Source: Sulfitobacter sp. M39 (GTDB lineage Bacteria > Pseudomonadota > Alphaproteobacteria > Rhodobacterales > Rhodobacteraceae). From it: a stretch of 64,000 nucleotides of DNA. A program made the translations under genes and the position numbers. The DNA lies in contig NZ_WMDZ01000001.1 in the NCBI RefSeq assembly GCF_021735935.1, positions 2,852,001 to 2,916,000 on the forward strand, read 5' to 3'. Positions 57,739 to 64,000 of this stretch are shown here, one piece after another (positions within the stretch are counted from its first letter, which is position 1; each line of letters begins with the position of its first letter). Below the pieces are notes generated by a model. It had not been told where the DNA came from and did not search any database. It was given only the letters and a program-made list of their open reading frames with translations.

Positions 57739-58622
57739 GCGCTGCCCTTTCGCCCAGATCGTTTCGGTTCATCCGCGATTCCGTCGGGGTCCGCGTCACG
57801 GATCAACCGGTCTTCGCCCGCCAGACACATAAAGCGTTTGCCCTTCATCCGTCCGATCAGCGTCAGCCCCACCTGCTGCGCGATCTCTACCCCCCAGGCG
57901 GTAAAGCCGGAACGCGAGACCAGCGCGGGGATGCCCATCATCGCGGTCTTGATCACCATCTCGGACGTCAGTCGCCCCGTGGTATAGAGTATCTTATCCT
58001 CGGCCGAGACATTTTCAGAGAGCATCCAGCCCGCGATCTTGTCGACCGCGTTGTGGCGGCCCACGTCCTCCATATAGACCAGCGGGCGATTGCCCTGACA
58101 CAGCACCGTGCCGTGAATCGCCCCGGCTTCCAGGTACAGGCTCGGCGTGCGGTTGATCTGCGCGCTAAGGTCATACAGCCACGATGTCCGCAGCGGGGTC
58201 GTGGGCAGAGACACATCCTCCAGCCCCTCCATCATATCGCCGAAAACCGTACCGACCGCACAGCCGGAGGTACGGGTCTTCTTGCGCATCTTGTCTTCGT
58301 AATCGGTTTTGCGGGCGGTGCGGACCACGACGACCTCAAGCTCTTCGTCGTAGTCGACGCTGGTGATATCCTCGCCGTCGCGCAGCATGCCCTGATTGCG
58401 CAAGAACCCAAGCGCGAGGTATTCGGGGTAATCGCCAATCGTCATCGCGGTGACAATTTCCTGCGCGTTCAGATAGATCGTCAGCGGGCGTTCCTCGACC
58501 ACATTGATGGTTGTTTCCGCCCCTGTGTGATCCCGCCCGGTCACAGCGCGGGTCAGCCGCGCCAAACCCGGTTGCGGTGCGATCAAATAAGCATCGGTGT
58601 CTGTCTTGACGGACAATTGCAT
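57735..58622 (-). CDS. fdhD: Formate dehydrogenase accessory sulfurtransferase FdhD
   Basis: Transfers sulfur to the Mo-bis-MGD of formate dehydrogenase. From ATG 58622 it has 295 residues, normal for FdhD; ATG 58646 is an alternative, and the much longer open frame lies antisense to azlC. It has ERPLTIYLN, EDVGRHNAVDK and GRLTSEMVIK. The Cys-loop reads SGCAVG, with one Cys where E. coli has CxxC. It is the first gene of the MoCo operon. Confidence 0.92.
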   Translation of the reverse strand: MQLSVKTDTDAYLIAPQPGLARLTRAVTGRDHTGAETTINVVEERPLTIYLNAQEIVTAMTIGDYPEYLALGFLRNQGMLRDGEDITSVDYDEELEVVVVRTARKTDYEDKMRKKTRTSGCAVGTVFGDMMEGLEDVSLPTTPLRTSWLYDLSAQINRTPSLYLEAGAIHGTVLCQGNRPLVYMEDVGRHNAVDKIAGWMLSENVSAEDKILYTTGRLTSEMVIKTAMMGIPALVSRSGFTAWGVEIAQQVGLTLIGRMKGKRFMCLAGEDRLIRDADPDGIADEPKRSGRKGSA

Positions 58623-58670
58623 CCCCCCAAAGCGGCAGTTAAGCATGTCCCGGCAATCTAGGGGGAACGC

Positions 58671-59405
58671 ATGGCCATCACCACCACGAAATCGGCCTTT
58701 CGAAAAGGTCTTGCCGACGCCGCACCCTTTGTTCTGGTGATCATCCCCTTTGCGTCCCTGTTTGGCATCCTCGCCACCGAGGCAGGATTGAACGTATTCG
58801 AAACGCTCGCCTTTTCGGTTGTGGTCATTGCGGGGGCAGCACAGTTCACCGCGTTGCAACTGATGCAGGAACATGCCCCGACGGCGATCGTGCTGGCCTC
58901 TGCGCTGGCGGTGAACCTGCGGATGGCGATGTATTCCGCGTCGCTGACCCCTTACATCGGCTCCGCCCCGTTGTGGCAGCGCGCGCTGGCGGCCTATCTG
59001 ACGGTCGATCAATCCTATGTCTGCGCGATGGCGCAGTACGAGAAACAGCCCGATATGACGATCCCGCAGCGGATGGCGTATTTCTTTGGCTGTGTGACCC
59101 CGATTGTGCCGCTGTGGTATCTGTTCACGCTGGTGGGGGCGATGGTAGGCGCGCAGATCCCCGAAAGCTGGGCGCTGGACTTTGCGCTGCCGATCACCTT
59201 TCTGGCCATGATCGCGCCGATGTTCCGCACGCCGGCCCATGTGGTCGCGGCGCTGGTCGCCTCTGTCGCGGGGCTGTTGACGGCGGGTGTGCCCTATTCG
59301 CTGGGGCTGATCATCGCGGGGCTTGCGGGGATGATGGCCGGTGCGCAGACAGAGCTTTGGCTGGAACGGCGCCAGCCCCAACACCCTGAACAGGACGCGG
59401 TATAA
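58671..59405 (+). CDS. azlC: AzlC-family amino-acid exporter subunit
   Basis: Large membrane subunit of a two-component branched-chain amino-acid exporter. The 244-residue protein has about six to seven hydrophobic helices, with KGLADAAPFVLVIIPFASLFG and NLRMAMYSASLTPY as family landmarks. It is divergent from fdhD, 48 bases away. The stop and the azlD start overlap by one base (TAATG). Confidence 0.93.
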   Translation: MAITTTKSAFRKGLADAAPFVLVIIPFASLFGILATEAGLNVFETLAFSVVVIAGAAQFTALQLMQEHAPTAIVLASALAVNLRMAMYSASLTPYIGSAPLWQRALAAYLTVDQSYVCAMAQYEKQPDMTIPQRMAYFFGCVTPIVPLWYLFTLVGAMVGAQIPESWALDFALPITFLAMIAPMFRTPAHVVAALVASVAGLLTAGVPYSLGLIIAGLAGMMAGAQTELWLERRQPQHPEQDAV

Positions 59406-59737
59406 TGGATCATATCAACACCGGCACACTTTGGTTCGTGATCATCGCCCTTGGCATCGGCAGCTTCGGGCTGCGCTTTGTCTTTACCGGATTGGTTGGC
59501 GACCGCGAGATGCCCGCATGGCTGCTACGGCACCTGCGCTATACGGCGGTGGCGATCCTGCCCGCGCTGGTGGCTCCGCAGGTGATCTGGCCCGCAGCCA
59601 CGGACGGGCAGCTTGATCTGCCGCGCATGGCGGCAGCAGCTGCGGCCCTGACAATCGGGGTGATCACCAAGAACGTGCTGCTCGCCATCATCAGCGGTGC
59701 AGCCACGCTTTACAGTCTGCTTTGGTTACTGGGCTAG
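59405..59737 (+). CDS. azlD: AzlD-family amino-acid exporter subunit
   Basis: Small partner of AzlC. The 110-residue protein has three to four hydrophobic helices (LWFVIIALGIGSFGLRFVF; YTAVAILPALVAPQVIW; LTIGVITKNVLLAIISGAATLYSLL). Translationally coupled to azlC. Its 3' end overlaps the convergent lipoprotein gene by 12 bases. Confidence 0.92.
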   Translation: MDHINTGTLWFVIIALGIGSFGLRFVFTGLVGDREMPAWLLRHLRYTAVAILPALVAPQVIWPAATDGQLDLPRMAAAAAALTIGVITKNVLLAIISGAATLYSLLWLLG

Positions 59738-60328
59738 AAGCGACGCCTGCACCGCGTCGATCACATCGCCTTCGTCATTCTCGTAGTATTTTGTCGTCGT
59801 GACACCGGGCAAGCTGGCGAACTGTTCGCTGAGCTTGGCAGGATAGAAGGTCTTGGAGATGCTTTCGAACCCTTGGACCTGCGACAGAATGCCCGAGGTC
59901 GCATTGGCGCAGAACGCCCCTGCTACCGTGCCGTTCGACATCACAAGCTGCAAGATCTGTTCCGCCTGCGCGTCCGTCACCTGAAGTTCCTGACTGACAA
60001 CATGGTAGGTGCTGCGTGCGTGCGAGGATTTGTAGCCTTGAATCCACTTGGGCGTCATACCGTAAAGCACGTCGCCGCGTTCAATCACGCGCGGATCGCG
60101 GAAGGAACCGGCGGGGTCAAAGATCACCTGCTGCGAGCCATTGACCACCAGCGCCGTATGGCCGCCGCTGCCGGTGCGGTTGTTGATCATCGTCATCAAC
60201 GTGATGGATCGTGGCCCCGGTGCCACATAGGCGGCCGCCGCGACTTCTGCCGGTGTGTTATCAATCCCGGTATCATTCGCACAGGCCGCAAGCAGCCCGA
60301 CGCAGGCCAAAGCCATCCAAACACGCAT
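59726..60328 (-). CDS. Predicted lipoprotein, uncharacterised
   Basis: A 200-residue protein with a lipoprotein signal peptide (MRVWMALACVGLLAACAND, lipobox LAAC with Cys at ~16). The mature part has SGGHTALVVNGSQQVIFDPAGSF, which recalls the start of NlpC/P60- or DUF4105-like papain folds, with a downstream His (TYHVVSQ) and Cys (GAFCANATS). A hydrolase role is conceivable but unproven. The frame is open to 60397, but ATG 60328 gives the signal peptide. Confidence 0.84.
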   Translation of the reverse strand: MRVWMALACVGLLAACANDTGIDNTPAEVAAAAYVAPGPRSITLMTMINNRTGSGGHTALVVNGSQQVIFDPAGSFRDPRVIERGDVLYGMTPKWIQGYKSSHARSTYHVVSQELQVTDAQAEQILQLVMSNGTVAGAFCANATSGILSQVQGFESISKTFYPAKLSEQFASLPGVTTTKYYENDEGDVIDAVQASLLAQ

Positions 60329-60359
60329 AGAAATATCCCGTAGGTTAGGTTTGCCCGCC

Positions 60360-60494
60360 TTAGCGCGCGAAGATCGCCATAAAGACCAGAATGGCAATAA
60401 TCACGATGCTCGACCATTTGACGAAGTTCATGAAGCTGTCAAAAGTCTTCTCGTGCGTGCTGGTATCCATAGAGCCGTGTTCATGTTTGGCCAT
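60360..60494 (-). CDS. aa3-type cytochrome c oxidase subunit IV
   Basis: A 44-residue single-helix protein of the bacterial CoxIV family, typical of alphaproteobacterial aa3 oxidases. It begins MAKHEHGSMDTSTHEKTFD, and one membrane helix (SSIVIIAILVFMAIFA) closes it. The frame is open to 60551, but ATG 60494 is the normal start. It lies away from the other oxidase genes. Confidence 0.88.
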   Translation of the reverse strand: MAKHEHGSMDTSTHEKTFDSFMNFVKWSSIVIIAILVFMAIFAR

Positions 60495-60583
60495 TTGCGC
60501 GATCCTTGTCTTAACGTGCGTATGATTTGAACTGGGGAATACTGTATTCATCTGCCTATGTCACGGCATCAAAACGTGCGGGA

Positions 60584-61069
60584 TCAGGTGTTTTCGCCTG
60601 TCTGTGCCGGCTCTTGCGTCTCGAGGTCTTCTGCAAGGCGGAAACCGATACGATTCGCGGGGGCTTCCTGCACCGCTTTGGGCAGCGCACGCAGGGCGAC
60701 ATTCAACTGGGTGACATGCTGCACCAGCTGCATCCGCCCGCCAGCATTATCCTTGCCATAAAAGGTCACGATGTCCGGATCGAAATAGCCCATACCCTCG
60801 ATCCGCAGCACACCGGCGTCACCGCCTGCGAACCCCATTGCGACCTCGTGATCGCCATCCAGCTGCTCTTCGAAATTCTTGAGGTAAAGCACGACCCGCT
60901 CGTAGGCCCATTGCGCCGGTGATTTCTGCGCGGCGGGCTTTTGGGTCATCCCCTTGGGCACCGGCTGGTCAGAGGCGTTGCGGCTGTCGGGGTCTGAATG
61001 CACCTCGTAGAGGCGCGGCAGCGCGTCGGCCTCGATCGCTTCGGCCGCTGTCTTGATCTCGTTATCCAT
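60584..61069 (-). CDS. Conserved Rhodobacterales protein of unknown function (DUF6173-like)
   Basis: A 161-residue soluble protein. Residues ~50-140 form one globular domain (AYERVVLYLKNFEEQLDGDHEVAMGFAGGDAG, then YFDPDIVTFYGKDNAGGRMQLVQHVTQLNV). It has no catalytic motif or signal peptide. I recall this type as DUF6173 but could not check. It follows the MBL-fold gene by 3 bases and so belongs to the acyl-CoA dehydrogenase operon. Confidence 0.78.
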   Translation of the reverse strand: MDNEIKTAAEAIEADALPRLYEVHSDPDSRNASDQPVPKGMTQKPAAQKSPAQWAYERVVLYLKNFEEQLDGDHEVAMGFAGGDAGVLRIEGMGYFDPDIVTFYGKDNAGGRMQLVQHVTQLNVALRALPKAVQEAPANRIGFRLAEDLETQEPAQTGENT

Positions 61070-61072
61070 CGG

Positions 61073-62122
61073 TCAGCCCTTTGATTGATACACCCAAGCC
61101 CCGTCCTGCGCCCGCAAACTGCGTGTGGCACGGCCCGTTTGGTAAAGATGGCTGAGATGCGCGACCGCTTCAACCAGCGCCAGACCGTATTCGCCTTCGC
61201 CGATGTTGCGCTTGAACAGGGTCGAGAAACATTCGGACGCCGATTTCGGCTCTGCGATCGCCTTTTCCAGACGGCGCAGGGCGCTGTGGTGATTCTCGAT
61301 CAACTGGCGCATGCGGGTGGGTAGACCGGTGAACGGCAGCTTGTGCCCGCCAAGCACCAGATGATCCTCGCGCGCCAGCAACGACAGACGCTCACAGGCC
61401 TCGATCCATTCGCCAATAGGGTCGGCCATGGGTTCGGTGGCATAGACCCCGACGTTGGGACTGATGGACGACAGGATCTGATCGCCTGCTATCACCAGAT
61501 TGTCATCACGGCTCCAGAAGGTGGCGTGTTCGGGGGCGTGACCATTGCCCATATGGACGTCAAACACGCGTCCCCCGATGGTGATCTCGTCGCCCTGTTT
61601 GATCCGCGTAAAGCCAAGCGGCAGAGGCGAGACGATGTCGGCAAAGTTGAATGGCCGCTCGGAGGCGCGTTTCTCGTACAGCGCGGTATCCATCCCCGAA
61701 AGTTTATAGAAAGCCAGCGTCTCGGCTGGCGGTGCCTCTTGCGGGTCGAGGGTCAGCATCCGCGCGGTCAACCACGCGGTGCGCGTCGTCACCAGCTCTG
61801 CCCCGTGTTCGGTCTGGAACCAGCCCGCCAGCCCGATGTGATCAGGGTGGTGGTGGGTCACGATCACCCGCGACACCGGCTTGCCGTCCAAAGGCCCCGC
61901 GATCAGCTCCGTCCACAGCGCCTTGGACTTTTTCGACGCGAAGCCCGTGTCGATGATCGTCCAGCTGTCGCCTTCGTCAAAGGCATAGACGTTGACGTGA
62001 TCCAGCTTCATCGGCAGCGGCAGACGCAGCCAAAGCACGCCGGGCGCGACCTCTATCGCGGCATCATGGGCGGGTGGCGTCTCCCAGGGGAAACGCAAAC
62101 CGGTGGGCGCGGTATCAGGCAT
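61073..62122 (-). CDS. MBL-fold metallo-hydrolase
   Basis: A 349-residue metallo-beta-lactamase-fold enzyme with [19 protein letters not shown] and AGDQILSSISPN as metal-site segments. A C-terminal helical extension (residues ~265-349) with LVEAVAHLSHLYQTGRA resembles a winged-helix cap of LACTB2-like proteins. It overlaps the upstream acyl-CoA dehydrogenase by one base (TGATG). A thioesterase-type role in the acyl-CoA pathway is inferred from context. Confidence 0.88.
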   Translation of the reverse strand: MPDTAPTGLRFPWETPPAHDAAIEVAPGVLWLRLPLPMKLDHVNVYAFDEGDSWTIIDTGFASKKSKALWTELIAGPLDGKPVSRVIVTHHHPDHIGLAGWFQTEHGAELVTTRTAWLTARMLTLDPQEAPPAETLAFYKLSGMDTALYEKRASERPFNFADIVSPLPLGFTRIKQGDEITIGGRVFDVHMGNGHAPEHATFWSRDDNLVIAGDQILSSISPNVGVYATEPMADPIGEWIEACERLSLLAREDHLVLGGHKLPFTGLPTRMRQLIENHHSALRRLEKAIAEPKSASECFSTLFKRNIGEGEYGLALVEAVAHLSHLYQTGRATRSLRAQDGAWVYQSKG

Positions 62123-63837
62123 CAGGCGGCCAGTTCGTCAGCGGAAAGCGCGAAAAGATCAGCCTCGCCCGCTTGGGCATGGGCCAGCAGGCCAACGTGT
62201 TCCGGCAACAGACGCAGGATGTAGAACCGCGCCAGCTTTTCGCGTGGCCCGCCCTTGTCGGCCAACGCCGCCTTGAGGTGCATATGCGCGCCAAGCACCC
62301 GTGCAAAGGCCCGCAGGTACGGCACCGCCCCAGCAAAACGCGTGTCCATGTTCGATTGCTCGGTCAGCCAGTCGGTCGCCTCGCGCAGGGTTTCCGATGC
62401 TTGCCACAGGGCATCCGTCATATTCGGAAAAACGTCGCGGGCGGCTTCGGCGTCTGCCTCGATCTCGTCCAGCAAACGGTTCGCGGCCTCGCCCCCGTCC
62501 ATCATCTTGCGCGCGACCAGATCCATCGCCTGAATGCCATTGGTGCCTTCGTAAATGGCGGTCACCCGCACGTCACGGCTGTACTGCGCGGCTCCTGTTT
62601 CTTCGATAAAGCCCATGCCACCGTGGACCTGAACGCCCATTTCAGCGACGGCCATGCCGGTGTCGGTGCCAAAGGCTTTGGCGATCGGGGTCAGGAAGGC
62701 TGCGCGGGCTTTCCATTCGGCCTGTCCGGTCGCGTTCGTCATGTCGATGGCCTTGGCACAGCACAGCGCAATGGCGCGGGCGGCAAAGGTTTCGGCCTTC
62801 ATCGTCATCAGCATGCGGCGGACATCGGCGTGGTCCACGATGGTGCCAGTGCCGTCGGGGCGCGATGTCTTGCCCTGTTTGCGGTCCAGCGCATAGGCCA
62901 GCGCGTGCTGATAGGCCGCTTCGGCGATGCCGATGCCCTGCCCGCCAACGCCAAGCCGCGCGTTGTTCATCATCGTGAACATCGCCGCCATACCGCCTTG
63001 TTCGGCCCCGACCAGCCAGCCGGTCGCCTTGTCATATTGCATCACACATGTCGGAGACCCGTGAATCCCCAGCTTATGCTCAAGGCTCACCACCTTGAGG
63101 CTATTGGCATTGCCGAGGCTGCCGTCGTCATTGGGTAGATATTTCGGCACGAGGAACAGGCTGATGCCTTTGGTGCCCGCAGGCGCACCGGGCAGACGCG
63201 CTAGGACGAGGTGGCAGATGTTACCGCCAAAGTCGTTATCGCCCCAGGTGATATAGACCTTCTGACCCGAGATCGCATAGGTGCCGTCGCCATTGTCTTC
63301 GGCCTTGGTCGCCAGTGCCCCCACGTCCGACCCCGCTTGCGGTTCGGTCAGGTTCATCGTGCCGGTCCATTCGCCGCTGATCAGCTTGGGCAGGTACAGC
63401 TCCTTGATCGCGTCGCTGGCGTGATGCTCAAGCGCTTCGATCTGGCCCTGGCTCATCAAGGGGGCAAGTTGCAGGGACAGGCAGGCGCCGCTCATCATTT
63501 CGTTAACGGCGGTCGTCAGGGTCATGGGCAGGCCCATGCCGCCGAATTCGGGGTCGGCCGACATGCCGATCCAGCCGCCTTCGGCCACGGCCTTGAACCC
63601 GTCGGCAAAACCGGGCGAGGTGCGCACGACGCCGTTTTCAAGCTTGGCGGGGGTCTGGTCGCCGGCGCGTTGCAGCGGGGCCAGAACGTCATTGGTCATC
63701 TTGCCCGCCTCTTCGAGGATCGCGCGGGTGACGTCTTCGCTGGCGTCCTCGAAGCGTTCGGTCTGACGCACAGCGTCCAGCCCTACGACATGATCAAACA
63801 GAAAGGCAAAATCTTCGACAGGGGCGCGATAGGGCAT
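62122..63837 (-). CDS. Long acyl-CoA dehydrogenase, DmdC-like
   Basis: A 571-residue flavoenzyme, about 180 residues longer than typical acyl-CoA dehydrogenases. It begins MPYRAPVEDFAFLFDHVV; the FAD/substrate segments MNLTEPQAGSDVG, VSLEHKLGIHGSPTC, the base-region AIYEGTNGIQAMD, and a C-terminal extension follow. This is the architecture of DmdC, the 3-methylthiopropanoyl-CoA dehydrogenase of DMSP breakdown, but other substrates share it. GGAGG precedes the ATG. Electrons would go through ETF to ETF-QO. Confidence 0.93.
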   Translation of the reverse strand: MPYRAPVEDFAFLFDHVVGLDAVRQTERFEDASEDVTRAILEEAGKMTNDVLAPLQRAGDQTPAKLENGVVRTSPGFADGFKAVAEGGWIGMSADPEFGGMGLPMTLTTAVNEMMSGACLSLQLAPLMSQGQIEALEHHASDAIKELYLPKLISGEWTGTMNLTEPQAGSDVGALATKAEDNGDGTYAISGQKVYITWGDNDFGGNICHLVLARLPGAPAGTKGISLFLVPKYLPNDDGSLGNANSLKVVSLEHKLGIHGSPTCVMQYDKATGWLVGAEQGGMAAMFTMMNNARLGVGGQGIGIAEAAYQHALAYALDRKQGKTSRPDGTGTIVDHADVRRMLMTMKAETFAARAIALCCAKAIDMTNATGQAEWKARAAFLTPIAKAFGTDTGMAVAEMGVQVHGGMGFIEETGAAQYSRDVRVTAIYEGTNGIQAMDLVARKMMDGGEAANRLLDEIEADAEAARDVFPNMTDALWQASETLREATDWLTEQSNMDTRFAGAVPYLRAFARVLGAHMHLKAALADKGGPREKLARFYILRLLPEHVGLLAHAQAGEADLFALSADELAA

Positions 63838-63989
63838 AGTTTTCCTCCATTAACGCGTTCGTCTGCTTGGCAAACCGAACAGCGACCTGATAAGCCCAAG
63901 GCGATACTCCGGGCTGTTGCGGCGAGAATGTCGCTCAAGCCTGCGCACCGCAACCCAAAACGCGGCGTCATCCCCCGTGAGAGAAGCCA

Positions 63990-64000
63990 ATGACCGAGAT
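63990..64000 (+). CDS. Start of a further gene (truncated by window end)
   Basis: An ATG at 63990 (Met-Thr-Glu...) follows GAGAGAAG and opens a frame at the end of the window, divergent from the acyl-CoA dehydrogenase. Only three codons are visible, so identity cannot be told. Confidence 0.35.

Noticed and set aside
58623..59384. N-terminal extension of fdhD to 59384
   Set aside because: The open frame runs antisense through azlC with Arg/His-rich low-complexity sequence. FdhD has normal length from 58622.

Overview
The window is 64 kb of ordinary chromosome from an alphaproteobacterium, almost certainly a marine Roseobacter-group member of the Rhodobacteraceae. Pointers are the ATP sulfurylase/APS kinase fusion, the Hsp20-DUF1150 pair, the atpHAGDC order with no F0 genes alongside, the short aa3-type cytochrome oxidase subunit IV, CtrA-type TTAA-N7-TTAA boxes, ETF:ubiquinone oxidoreductase, a DmdC-like long acyl-CoA dehydrogenase, small DUF465 proteins, and many ATGA/TGATG gene overlaps in GC-rich DNA. 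I saw no tRNA, rRNA, insertion sequence, prophage or CRISPR. Genus (for example Sulfitobacter-like) cannot be fixed by reading alone.

Layout. 1-8.8 kb: end of trxB, sat-cysC, heat-shock hsp20-DUF1150, DUF465, purEK, a stand-alone PhnM-type amidohydrolase, an exported lipase-like hydrolase, a Nudix protein and an EamA exporter. 8.9-11.1 kb: groESL with a sigma70-like promoter and a perfect CIRCE operator. 11.1-21.2 kb: DUF2161 nuclease-fold protein, Mn-dependent pyrophosphatase, an AhpD-like/TetR divergent pair with two tandem operators, HAD, MaoC, ribF-ycgN-threonine aldolase, a hydrolase/HCCA-isomerase pair, prs and an H-type lectin. 21.2-26.2 kb: F1 ATP synthase operon. 26.4-31.6 kb: methyltransferase, gloB, clpA, M23 peptidase. 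31.6-34.5 kb: an ExbB/MotA-like plus MotB/OmpA-like pair of unknown role. 34.6-39.9 kb: ChaC-like protein, DUF2125, hisC-tyrC-extensin, rpsD. 40-42.8 kb: REC/degenerate-GGDEF protein, tag, EAL protein, the two signalling genes each behind a CtrA-like box. 42.9-45.3 kb: phaA, phaB and a 54-codon DUF465 gene. 45.3-53.5 kb: methyltransferase, DUF2007, polyprenyl synthase, ispE, TPR protein, etfQO, SoxR with a divergent VOC gene, greA. 53.5-58.6 kb: a two-helix membrane protein, then the molybdenum cofactor operon fdhD-mobA-mobB-moeA in which MoeA carries an extra N-terminal domain. 58.7-64 kb: azlCD, a lipoprotein, cox subunit IV, and an acyl-CoA dehydrogenase/MBL/unknown operon.

How genes work together. 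Sulfate activation, thioredoxin, PurEK, Prs, RibF, HisC/TyrC, IspE and polyprenyl synthase are core metabolism. Protein quality control is represented by Hsp20, GroESL and ClpA, with visible sigma32 and HrcA sites. FdhD, MobA, MobB and MoeA together mature bis-MGD molybdoenzymes such as formate dehydrogenase. PhaA/PhaB feed polyhydroxybutyrate. ETF-QO and the acyl-CoA dehydrogenase link fatty-acid or DMSP-type acyl-CoA oxidation to the quinone pool. No clear-cut new system such as a defence island is present. The best candidates for something undescribed are the orphan proton-motor-like pair, the MoeA fusion, and the CtrA-box-linked signalling genes with a possible coupled leader ORF.
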